Assembly: GCA_018136815.1 (NCBI GenBank)
Contig: CM030934.1
Span: 1,622,195 to 1,686,194 of the forward strand
Length of the DNA: 64,000 nucleotides
Origin: Isochrysis galbana
Taxonomy: Eukaryota > Haptophyta > Isochrysidales > Isochrysidaceae
Direction: 5' to 3'
Of the stretch, positions 1 to 8,364 are shown one piece after another. Every line of letters begins with the position of its first letter. Within the stretch, counting starts at the first letter, position 1. The notes under the pieces are model-generated. The model was not told the DNA's origin. It saw nothing but the letters and a program-made list of their open reading frames with translations, and did not search any database. Position numbers and translations under genes: made by a program.

Positions 1-27
1 CCTATGGGCCATCACAATTCGTCAAGG
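1..27. repeat. Remnant of a terminal-inverted-repeat end
   Basis: The first 27 bases closely match the outer end of the right arm of the 3-kb inverted-repeat element at 54456-54482 (both contain GGGCCATC and CAATTCGTCAA). Here it abuts a LINE 3' end, as the right arm at 54482 also does. It is cut by the window edge, so only a fragment can be judged. Confidence 0.4.
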
Positions 28-542
28 TCGTGAACCCCCGGACAAATCCTCAACCGCACGCACGCACAAGGCCTCCCAGGGAAGGAAGCCGAAGATCAAA
101 TCTTCACGCGATCTCAGCACCCCTGTCTTCATAACCAATAACCAACGATAAAGGCGCCTTAGTCATGAACACGAATCTATCCCTGGTAGCGTAAGCCCTC
201 AACATAGCGGAACGACTTGCCTAACCACACGACCCCCCGCAGCGAACCGTTCTCCACCTGTCGGCAGCCCTCGGAAGCACTGAAACGCAGCTGCCTGACC
301 CCTAACACAATGAGCAAACACACAGCAGCCGGTAGCCCGATGGCGCAAGAGGAAGGATTGAAACAGGCCATCGAGTATCGGTACACACCGTCTGCCACTG
401 AAGACCCACTGCACCCAGCCCCTAGGTAGAGCACGAGGGGACGAGCCGCAAGGCAGGTGGAGGGGGGGGAAGGGAAGCGGGCGAGGCTGCGTAGATACTG
501 TGCAGGGTCGCGCGCGCGGCGAGAATATCAAGAAGCTTTTTT
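28..542 (+). mobile_element. Degenerate 3' end of a LINE
   Basis: A reading frame around 60-150 encodes QGRKPKIK followed by LSTPVF, matching the C-terminal region of the better-preserved LINE ORF at 61459-62637. After a stop and frameshift, bases 164-225 still encode a decayed version of the LINE tail (LSLVA, stop, ALNIAERLA; compare LVAKAIGLAERLA). The 3' UTR follows from 418 with the conserved CCCCT...AGGGG stem, the GCCGCAAGGC tetraloop hairpin at 445-454, and a terminal GCGGCGAGAATAT plus poly-T tail at 518-542. The copy is inactive. Confidence 0.75.
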
Positions 543-827
543 AAAAAATAAAAGTAATGCCAATCACCAATCAACAAGCGACGTGACACGTAACATGCAA
601 ATGCACAACGCACAAGGCACAACGCACACATGCGCGCGCACCACCACATAGCCACGAGTGATCATACGACACATTCTAAGATAACCAGCATTTCGAACGC
701 CGCGGGATGTCGCCATTAACTTAGGTAAAAGATGCCGAGAGGAGCTAGATTACCTTCATTTGGCCCATTGTACTGCCGAGTGCGCCTGACATCCCAATCA
801 CGGTTTCGCGGAAGTCGTCCAAGTACC

Positions 828-1217
828 TCAGTTTGTGAAATACCCACCTGTCGGCGTCCGCTTGCTCAGCCCTGTATGGAAAGGGTCGCGATAAGGCACG
901 GTGCCGTAGCCAGTTGTCTCCCATGCAGGCTGCCCCGCGCGATTCAAAGCATCCATCTGCTTCCGAACCTTTTTCATCGACTCACGATCTGCGTGGATCT
1001 GCTCCTGCAGCTGTTTAATCGCAAGCTCGTTACGCTGAATGTTCTGCTTGAGCTCCAGCTCCGTCTTTGATAGTTCAATCGCCATGAGCTTGTTGTTGAG
1101 GTCCTTGTTCGGAGGTTTCATCTCGTTCGGGAGCTTGCCTCCCAGCGACTTGAGCGTAGATGTGAGCTGCTCGTACCGCTGTTTCTCCTCCAATATCATC
1201 TCTTCGATGCTCGCCAT
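828..1217 (-). CDS. Small coiled-coil protein of unknown function
   Basis: A 129-residue protein starting at MASIEEMILEEKQRYEQ. Residues 1-90 are Glu/Lys/Gln/Leu rich with heptad character (a predicted coiled coil), followed by a non-coiled tail with GYGTVPYRDPFHTG. The open frame extends upstream to 1409, but that part is Arg/Ser/Pro rich and overlaps the promoter, so the ATG at 1215-1217 is preferred. It ends in TGA. It lies head-to-head with the MYND gene at 1716. The short helical rod plus a Pro/Gly tail recalls small ciliary or basal-body proteins, but I cannot assign a family. Confidence 0.6.
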   Translation of the reverse strand: MASIEEMILEEKQRYEQLTSTLKSLGGKLPNEMKPPNKDLNNKLMAIELSKTELELKQNIQRNELAIKQLQEQIHADRESMKKVRKQMDALNRAGQPAWETTGYGTVPYRDPFHTGLSKRTPTGGYFTN

Positions 1218-1411
1218 CGCTCCCACTCGTGCGCTCGTGGGCGATGGATGCAGCACGGCAGGCTCGGTGTGGCGGGCTTGGGCTTGGTGTGGCGTGCAGG
1301 AAAAAGACCTCCGGCTGGCTCCGCGCGACCGAGAAAGCGTGAGAAACGGCCATACGAGGGGAGCCCGCCCAAAAACAGAACTCGCCCTCTCCCCCTCCAA
1401 CGCTCTCACTC

Positions 1412-1630
1412 TTTCATGTTGAGTAGAGCTCTACTAGTACTCTAGAGTAGAGGTATTACTCTCTGCTCTAGGGTAGCCGGGTCACTCACAGGGCGACCGC
1501 GATCACAAGTTTTTACTCCTAGGAGTACGACTCCCAACACAACATGATTCACCCATGTTCACTTTTAGGTGAGTGGGCACTGTGGTCGACTCGCGTGGGT
1601 TCATATCTTTATTTGGAGTACTCTACCCGG
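1412..1630. promoter_or_regulatory. Bidirectional promoter region with GAGTAC-type palindromes
   Basis: Between the coiled-coil gene (start 1217, minus) and the MYND gene (start 1716, plus) lies a cluster of short palindromes: TAGAGCTCTA, CTAGTACTCTAGAG, GAGTACGACTCC near 1523 and GGAGTACTC near 1615. The same kind of motif crowds the TGT/YKT6 intergenic region (46209-46870) and sits before the gene at 32783. A promoter role is inferred from this recurrence only. Confidence 0.4.
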
Positions 1631-1715
1631 CTCATGTTCGAACATTATTTGTTTGGGGCACTTATATTCGAGTCTCCTCCGTGATCTTGCCGTCCGCACG
1701 CAGCCTTCCAGGCCG

Positions 1716-2645
1716 ATGGCCGACCCGCCCACGGGAGCGGTAGAGGAGCACTTCTACGCGCTTGGCTCCGCATTCCTCAGCCTGCCCGTTCGGGCCACCC
1801 GTGATGGCCAACTAGGTGACGTCGTTGGTACAAGTGTGCACCTTGAGGTCTGGGCAATGCAGGGAGAAGGCGGCGAAATCACACCGCCCTACCTTAGTGT
1901 GGCCTTTGAGCCTGCCACTGGTCGCGTGATCGACTCACGAACAATTCACAAGATACGCGCGTGCGATGTGTACGACGACATGCTATGGGGCTTCATACAG
2001 TCCTATTTATGCCAGGATCTTTTGGACGCCGATGGTGCGAAACATCTCGAGCATGGCAAGAACCGTCCGGCTATGCTCACTTCTACAGACGTTGCTCTTG
2101 CAGATTATGTATTTGGAGTGATACAAGGGTGTGGGACGGAGGTTCAACATGTGACGGCTAGCACTCCTGTTCAGTGGCCAGCTACTCTTGATTCGGGGGG
2201 TCTTGATCGAGAGGCACTTGAATACAGCGAGCACGATGGGAAGGGTCTGAAAGGTGAGTTGCTTATAGGTGATGCAATAGAACATCTCAGAGCATCCCTT
2301 CAGCGAGATCCCCGTACACTCCAGCTAATGAAAACGACAGATGGATTGCAAGAGGCCATGACAAGTTCTGCAGGCGGCAGTATAGATGGCGAAGTGAACC
2401 AAGTGAGTGTTGCAAGCGATGGTCATGCTAGAACTATCATTCACATGAGGAGACAAGCCCAAGGGTTCGACGACATGGCGCATCGCACAGTAAAAAAGGA
2501 AGCTGCGCCACTCCAAGAACTTATTCTTATGGGTGCGTGTCAAAACATCGAGTGCATGCGGCTCATCGCCCGAAAGTCACTGAAGAGATGCTCCGGATGC
2601 AAACGCGCAAACTATTGCTCGGTAAAATGCCAAACACATGATTGA
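1716..2645 (+). CDS. MYND-type zinc finger protein, stopped inside the finger by an in-frame TGA
   Basis: From MADPPTGAVEEHF, 309 residues. The N-terminal 260 residues have no motif I know. The C-terminus is a MYND finger: CQNIEC, CSGC, YCSVKCQTHD. The TGA at 2643-2645 falls exactly where the family has Trp in its CQxxDWxxGHKxxC signature. The same frame continues without interruption as ESGHKQRC, supplying the last His and Cys ligands, and then AEIRLRERTNQPKQS to a second stop at 2733-2735. The frame opens at 1569, but the ATG at 1716 gives better coding character. A TGG-to-TGA nonsense mutation, readthrough or a sequencing error are all possible. Other genes here use TGA as stop, so a changed genetic code is unlikely. 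Confidence 0.75.
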   Translation: MADPPTGAVEEHFYALGSAFLSLPVRATRDGQLGDVVGTSVHLEVWAMQGEGGEITPPYLSVAFEPATGRVIDSRTIHKIRACDVYDDMLWGFIQSYLCQDLLDADGAKHLEHGKNRPAMLTSTDVALADYVFGVIQGCGTEVQHVTASTPVQWPATLDSGGLDREALEYSEHDGKGLKGELLIGDAIEHLRASLQRDPRTLQLMKTTDGLQEAMTSSAGGSIDGEVNQVSVASDGHARTIIHMRRQAQGFDDMAHRTVKKEAAPLQELILMGACQNIECMRLIARKSLKRCSGCKRANYCSVKCQTHD

Positions 2646-2739
2646 GAGAGCGGTCACAAGCAGCGGTGTGCTGAAATACGTCTTCGCGAGCGGACGAATC
2701 AACCAAAGCAGAGCAGTGCACTCATTCTCAATTGATGGT

Positions 2740-3221
2740 TGATAATACAGTTGCCGGTGCGGCGACAATTAGGGGTACGCGAAATGATCGGCTTAAAAGT
2801 AATCGAGGTTCAATTCAGTCCGGTAGGCCAATAGTCGGCTTTCGCTGCTCCTCTTTCGCTGACGCGAGGGCGTCCGCGCCCGCCAGCATGCCAACGACCG
2901 AGCCCTCTCCTCCCCGAGAGCAGGCTACGCACAGCTACTCCGCGAGCGCCCCATCCGCATTCGCTCCACTAACGGCTGCGTCATGCCGCGCTCTGGACCC
3001 TCACCCTCCCAGCCCTGCATCACTTATCACAACCGGCCGTGATCCGTCGAAAGTGGACCATCGAGTGTAGTTTTATTTTCTTTACCTAGTCGTAGTTCAA
3101 TCACAAACCATCGTTTAAACGATAGGGGCATGGAGTGCGCGCCGACTCCCTCCACTCTTGCCGTCATGACCGCCATTACGGGCGATTTTGTGTGAATGCC
3201 ATTACTTATTCCTTGACTATT
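2740..3221. other. Intergenic, no supported gene
   Basis: Ser/Pro-rich open frames occur but have no recognisable domain. Bases 3042-3058 carry TCCGTCGAAAGTGGACCA, a diverged copy of the GTTCCGTCAAAAGAGGACCA motif seen at five other sites, followed by TTTTATTTTCTTT. Downstream is AT-rich DNA up to the poly-T end of the next LINE. Confidence 0.5.
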
Positions 3222-4347
3222 AAAAAAAAATCTTCTTGAAAATCACCGCTACTCGTGCGGCGTGAGGCAGTGTGCTTGTGGACCTCCCTTCTACCCAACC
3301 TTAACCCCTAACAACCCCCTCCCCCTTCCCCAGTTCCCTCTTTAGTGGAGAGCCGGTTCCGGGGAGGCCGCGCGCACTGCCTCGGCCCTCGGCCAGGAGT
3401 TGGAGTGGAGGGGGCGGGAGACTGTGGCTTTATCTTTCGCTCGGGCTTGGCTAGTTCATTACTCTTTTGTGTCTAATAAAACCTTCTGCGTTTTCCTTCT
3501 ATTTCTTTCCATAGCGGTTCACCCATCTCAAGTGATGTTTCGTATATCTAAGCCTCTTGCCGCCTGCAAGAGGTCGTCCGATACTTCCAGGTTCCAGGTT
3601 GAAGTCTTTGTCCACCATGTAAAGAGGGCTTATCATTTTCCGAATATGTTTGTTACTCGGGGCGTGCAGCCCCATGTTATTTCGTTGTTTCTTCAGCCTT
3701 TGAAAGAAACCGACCTTCGCCGTTGCTAGTAGGTGGTATCTTGTAAGTAAGAATTGCTCCAAGGATCGATCTAACGGACCTACTGTCCGCGTTACCGTAC
3801 TGGATGTTGTAGAAATCCGTGAGGATATACCTCCACGCCAGGATACCCAAGTATCCCGAGGAGGGGTGAGGCCTGTCCACTTGGTAGCAAAAGAGACGTT
3901 GGGCTACTTCAGAGCCCGGCCTAAGGACAATCCCTAGAAGTCCTTCTATGAATTCGAAGATGGGCTCCGTCGCAATGCATACGGCTAAGTGTTAAGTGCG
4001 TGGAACTTTCGGGGGCTATACCGCAAAAGCGGCACGTCGGGTCATCCGCGAATCTGTTTGCCGTGGCTATCCTCCTATGTAGAACGTGTTTGAAGTGCAT
4101 ATACGAGTCCCTTGGTGTTAAAAAGTTGTACTTGTATAGCTGCGATATTTGCTTCCATTTCCATTTTCCTGAGATGGCCGGTAGTCTTTTTTCCCATCTT
4201 AGCGTGGATTTCTGCCTCTTCGTTTTCCTCATTGCGAGGAACGCTTTAGTGAGCGCCTTGACGTTAATGTCTTCCAACGTTTTATGTGTGTCTTTAAACG
4301 TGTATTCTTGCGGAATCGGGTATGCTGTTTCGGCCGGTCCGTCAGGC
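3222..4347 (-). mobile_element. 5'-truncated LINE, 3' portion with zinc-knuckle C-terminal domain
   Basis: On the minus strand this encodes, with frame breaks, the region C-terminal to a non-LTR reverse transcriptase: TLRWEKRLPAISGKW, HFKHVLHRRIATANRF, then CRFCGIAPESSTHL, a Cys-Cys-His knuckle. It is a close relative of the copy at 34763-36110: the two share the coding part and a 3' UTR (including the CCTAACAACCCCCTCCCCC block) down to AAGAAGATTTTTTTTT at 3222-3238. The last 40 bases include the CCGC...GCGG hairpin found in other LINE tails. It is truncated at 4347 and holds several frameshifts, so it is a dead copy. Confidence 0.8.
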
Positions 4348-4353
4348 TGAGGT

Positions 4354-4412
4354 GTCGTTCCGTCAATTGTGGGACATCAGTCGAATTGAGCGATCAAATG
4401 TCCACAGTTATT
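4354..4412. repeat. GTTCCGTCAAT-type repeat, copy 1
   Basis: Fifty-nine bases nearly identical to 11372-11430, differing at only a few positions. They contain GTTCCGTCAA, then GTGGGACAT and, after about 20 bases, ATGTCCAC, which together form an inverted repeat. The unit abuts the truncated end of the LINE at 4347. It may be the end of another mobile element. Confidence 0.6.
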
Positions 4413-4477
4413 TAAAATTAAATAACACTGCGTGGGGATAACAACTACATGCAGTTTACTGAATAGTATCAACTGAG

Positions 4478-4560
4478 CACCATTGTGCACGCCGTGCGCA
4501 TTGGGCACGGCGCGGTGGGTCCCCCCCCCCGCGGAGACGGCTACTGTATATGCTGTTGGG
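4478..4560. repeat. GCACGCCGTGC-type dispersed element, fragment
   Basis: Contains TGTGCACGCCGTGCGCAT and GGGCACGGCGCG followed by a C/G tract, closely resembling 11509-11580 and the repeats at 12322-12602 and 32504-32602. GCACGCCGTGC is nearly self-complementary. A MITE-like origin is inferred. Confidence 0.45.
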
Positions 4561-4626
4561 TGCCCTCCCCCCCTCCCCCCACCGTTGCCCGCTCATGGCT
4601 CATGGGGCACGCGCCTCTCCCGCTTG

Positions 4627-4735
4627 AGCCACCCAAATATCCAGCAGATATCCAAAAATATCCAAAAATATCCAGTTGGGCAAAAACCCAACCAAATATC
4701 CAATTCACATATCCGGATATTTTGGCCTACCCCTA
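4627..4735. other. AT-rich block of AAATATCC repeats upstream of guanine deaminase
   Basis: Repeated AAATATCCA words, with GTTGGGCAAAAACCCAAC forming a hairpin near its centre and GGATATTTTGG at the right side. The block lies 150-260 bp upstream of the deaminase ATG in otherwise GC-rich DNA. It may be a small MITE or a regulatory block; nothing in the sequence decides this. Confidence 0.35.
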
Positions 4736-4891
4736 ATCAGCCCGATGAAAGCGGGAATCCTGCCGGCACTTCCCAAAAATAGAACGTCAAACTTTTGGCA
4801 ACGAGGGGTAGTGTTTGACCGCAGTAGGAGGGGGGGGGGGGGTACAGTTGCTCCTCGGAAGGGGCGGGGACGGCCGAGCGGAGGCAGCGCG

Positions 4892-7316
4892 ATGGCGGGC
4901 CGCTTCTCGCTGCGCGGCAGGTTTGTGCACGGCGTGGTCGGCGCGCCGGGCGTGCTCGAGCACGTGGAAGACGGATGCGTCGTCGTCGACGATGGAGTCA
5001 TCACAGCCTTCGCCACCAACCCGCAACAGGTGTGTGAGCCGCCACCATGCTATGTGACAGCAAAGAGCACTTTACTCGACTTGCAGTGGTTCTCCTTCCT
5101 AGCCCGTGCATGCGTGCGCTCCACGTCTGCTTGGAGTGGTGCTACTATATGTACATGCAGCCAGAGTATACTCCACCCTGACTCTGCTCCTCGTGAACCG
5201 AAGAGGAGTACATTCCACCCAGCTCAGAGAAAGGCTGCCCTCCGCACTGGTGCTCAGATCTTTGAGGCACTCAAGCATGTGCAGCCCGAAGCACAGCACA
5301 CGATGCACCCAAGCGAGCTCTGCTGCCCGGGCATGATCGACACACATGTACATGCGCCGCAGTACCAGTTCACTGGCACTGCCACCGACTTGCCGCTGAT
5401 GGAGTGGTTGCAGACGTACACATTCCCTGCTGAACGGCGTTGTAGCGACGTCCATCTCGCTGGACGCATCTGTATGCTCGCACCATGCCTTCAATTCGGA
5501 CGGACAACCGCTTTGTATGAGCTCCACGACTGGCTGAAGCGGGGGAGGTGCCATTGTGACGTCAGGAGCCCTAACTCACTATGAACATCTTACATTCACC
5601 TCAGATACGGCATGTGTCAAGAAGCTTTTATCTCTTGGTACGACGACCGTTGTGTACTACGCAAGCATCCACCTTGAGTCTACCAAGAAGCTCGTCGACA
5701 TTTGCCTCACACTGGGGCAACGCGCCCTAGTTGGGAAAGTGCGCCTTGCGGCTTGCCTACCACCCACTTGTCCGCGAGTCAATGGGCTCGGCAGGGTCTT
5801 CTTATCCTCACCAAGTGCCACATAGGTGTGTATTGATCGGCATGGCGGAGAAGACTACCAAGAGACTGCCGAGCAAGCCATCAAAGACACAGAGGTGCCA
5901 CACGAAGGGCTAATCGCCTTATTCTGGCCGTTGACGGCGAAGCCATACAAGGTCGGGAGGCTGACCAGAACGACTTGCGCCCTGCACGGCTGTAGGCCTT
6001 CATCAACTATTGCTATGAATGCCAGTCTGAAGAATCTGAGGCCATGAGGCTGGTTAACCCTGTGATCACCCCACGCTTCATCCCGACATGCTCTCCTAAG
6101 CTGCTCAAGGTACTTTTATCTGGCGACCACGAGGGAACCTATGTAACACTCGCAGCCGCAGGGCATCGTAAACATTTTGTACCATAATGCCCCTCGCCTC
6201 ATTTTGATAGGGATTGGGTGAGCTCGCCGCCAAGTACCGGGCTCGAGGTTGCTGGGTTCAATCGCATATGGCGGAGACTCCTGATGAGATGGCCTTCGTG
6301 AGTAGCTCGCAAGCGCTATCCATGGGCCAAGGAGGGCACGATAGTTGACCTGCATTGTATCCCTCACTTGGCCCTCGCGCATCGCGCATCAGGTTGAATC
6401 GCTTCATCCTGGTCAGCGTGACTCCGAGATTTTCGACTCCTTTGGTTTATTAACTGATCGCTGTGTGATGGCCCACTGCGTTCATCTCACTCCCGAGGAG
6501 CTTAAGCTTTGCGCGACGCGCAAGTCGGGCATCGCCCATTGTGCTCTTTCGAACTTTCTACTCTCGGTGGGCGACTTTCCTCTTCGGCGTGCCCAGGTGG
6601 CTCTTTCTTGCTCGAGCTTTAGCGAAAGTCGGGACTAGCACTTGATGTCGCACGCTCTATTCCCCAACACCCCCCTTCTTCTGCCCCTCCGAAGTGCTCA
6701 TAGCTGCCGGAGATCCTGCAGCCATCCTCGTGCCCTGTGCGTCAACAACACGTCCCCGATATTGCTTTATGTTTGCCCCTTTGATCGGTTAGCGGTCATG
6801 GATATCCCGATGCCTCCGAAATGTAGGTTGCAGGGGTTCGTGTGGGTCTCGGTACTGATGTTGCAGGTGGCTACAGTCCGTCGATGCTCATGGCTTGCCG
6901 GCACACCATGACGATGTCAAAGGTGAGCACGGCTGATGCATGCGTCAAAGAAGGAGGGCATAAATTGGCTCCCGCGTGGCTTTACAGAGAAGAATCTCGT
7001 CACCCTTGAGCAGGTTCTTGGACGAACTGAAGGTTTTGAGTCAACCGAAGTCGACTTCAAGCTCGCATATTGGACGGCCACCCTTGGAGGCGCTGCTGCC
7101 ATTGGCCTCGAGGATCACCTGGGTTCGTTTGCAATTGGCAAGCAATTCGATGCTTTGCTCGTATCATCAGAGGGAGGAGTGTACGATATCTTCCCTGAGG
7201 CCCAAATGGGGCCTTCAAGCCTTAAGACCGATTTTGAACGCTTCATCAACCTCGGCGACGATCGTAATGTGCGCAAGGTATACGTTCGCGGTAGGGTGGT
7301 ACATACTGTTCCTTGA
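4892..7316 (+). CDS. GDA: Guanine deaminase, nine exons
   Basis: Hydrolyses guanine to xanthine and ammonia in purine salvage; a zinc amidohydrolase of the cytosol. Exons I reconstruct: 4892-5029, 5258-5471, 5605-5738, 5826-5894, 5996-6109, 6211-6297, 6393-6596, 6827-6922, 7014-7316. They give 452 residues, against about 454 in animals. Seen in order: PGMIDTHVHAPQY (the HxH metal motif), LPLMEWLQTYTFPAE, GTTTVVYYASIH, NPVITPRFIPTCS, WVQSHMAETPDE (metal His), VMAHCVHLTPEEL, GLGTDVAGGYSPSM (catalytic Asp), TATLGGAAAIGL and NLGDDRNVRKVYVRG. Almost all introns are phase 0 with GT-AG ends. The first intron (228 bp) is itself open in frame. Acceptors for exons 8 and 9 were chosen by frame and alignment to the family; exon 9 could start a few codons away. 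Spacing of catalytic residues is normal, so it should be active. Confidence 0.9.
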
Positions 7317-8327
7317 GCAATCATGTGAGAAGTGCCACTTGAACGACCTTGGCCTTCTGTAGCCTTTGATCTTTGGGAAATACGCGAGGAGGTAACCGGA
7401 GACCTTGGTCTTTCCCCCTCCGAGCCCCCCCCGCTCTCCTCTCTCCCCCTTCCCTTCGTCCCGCGCGTACCGCTCCAGCCGGGATCCCTTCCTTCCCGCG
7501 TCTCACGCGACCCCAGCGGTTCGCGGCTCCCTTGTTTCCTTGGTCAGCGAGGTCCAAGGTCTCCCACGCTCGTCGCTCTCTCCGCCCCTCCAGCGCCCGA
7601 CCCCTTCCCCGTTCCATTAGTTTTTCCCTCTGTTCCTACTAGAGTTCCCGTGCCCCTCCCCGTCTGGTTTTTTGTGCTCTGTTGTTTTCGCGCTCTTGCT
7701 CGGAAGCACCCCCTCGTGCCTGCCCCTCTCGTGTGTCCCCCCTCGCCTTGTCCGACGTCATGCCCTCAGACCCGCTCCTCACGCCATGTAACAAGACTCG
7801 TCAAGACACCCCCGCGCCCACGTCACCCACTCCTTCTCCCTCCACATGCCACACAGCTCAAGCCCAAGCGCACAAGAAGCTCACAATTCACAATTCCACA
7901 TGCATTCCCCCTTCACTCCCACTCACCCACTCACAGGAGGTCTCCCCCGCGGCAGCGGTCCTCGGGAATACCGAAAGGGGGGGCGCTTGGGCGCGCCTTC
8001 GGCCGAAGAACGAACGGACCTTCGGGCTTCGGGCAAAGATGGGGTAACAGCTTATCAGCTCTCAAGGTTATGAAGCTATCACAAATATCAGCACTAATAT
8101 CAGCTCTCATGAGAGTTGTCCCAACCAACAACAAAACTCCCCGGTGCGCGCGCACACGTGTGTTGATTTACGCTCTTCATTCACACTCCACACACATCCT
8201 CTCTCTCTCTCCTCTAGCGTAGATTGTAGATTGGTACTACTAGTTGGATGAACCTATCGCATCTTAGAGATTGAGGATAGATAGAGCGTAGCAGCCAAGA
8301 AGCCGACCGACGGAGGCTACTGCGTAT
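7317..8327. other. Pyrimidine-rich intergenic region
   Basis: C/T-rich DNA at 7390-7960 yields long but low-complexity Pro/Ser frames on several phases, none with a domain. The 3' part (7970-8230) is mixed sequence ending in a short CTCTCT tract. I see no gene. Confidence 0.5.
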
Positions 8328-8340
8328 GTATGTATGAAGT
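8328..8340 (+). repeat. Target-site duplication, left copy
   Basis: GTATGTATGAAGT, exactly repeated at 10860-10872 directly after the poly-T tail of the LINE between them. The intact 13-bp duplication marks a recent insertion by target-primed reverse transcription. Confidence 0.85.
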
Positions 8341-8343
8341 GAA

Positions 8344-8359
8344 CTAACTTTATAGTTAG
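8344..8359 (+). promoter_or_regulatory. 5'-terminal hairpin of LINE RNA
   Basis: CTAAC-TTTATA-GTTAG, 6 bp before the ORF start ATGGAGCGCGCC. The related 5' fragment at 34638-34659 has CTGAC-TTTATC-GTCAG at the same place, with an A-T pair replaced by G-C. That compensatory change supports a functional stem. Confidence 0.55.
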
Positions 8360-8364
8360 ACGCC

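Noticed and set aside
2643..2645. TGA read as Trp through a changed genetic code
   Set aside because: Guanine deaminase, the eIF4E gene and the coiled-coil gene end at TGA at the expected place, and Trp codons elsewhere are TGG.
7332..8222. Pro/Ser/Arg-rich frame of 296 codons after guanine deaminase
   Set aside because: Low complexity in pyrimidine-rich DNA, with overlapping open frames in other phases and no domain.
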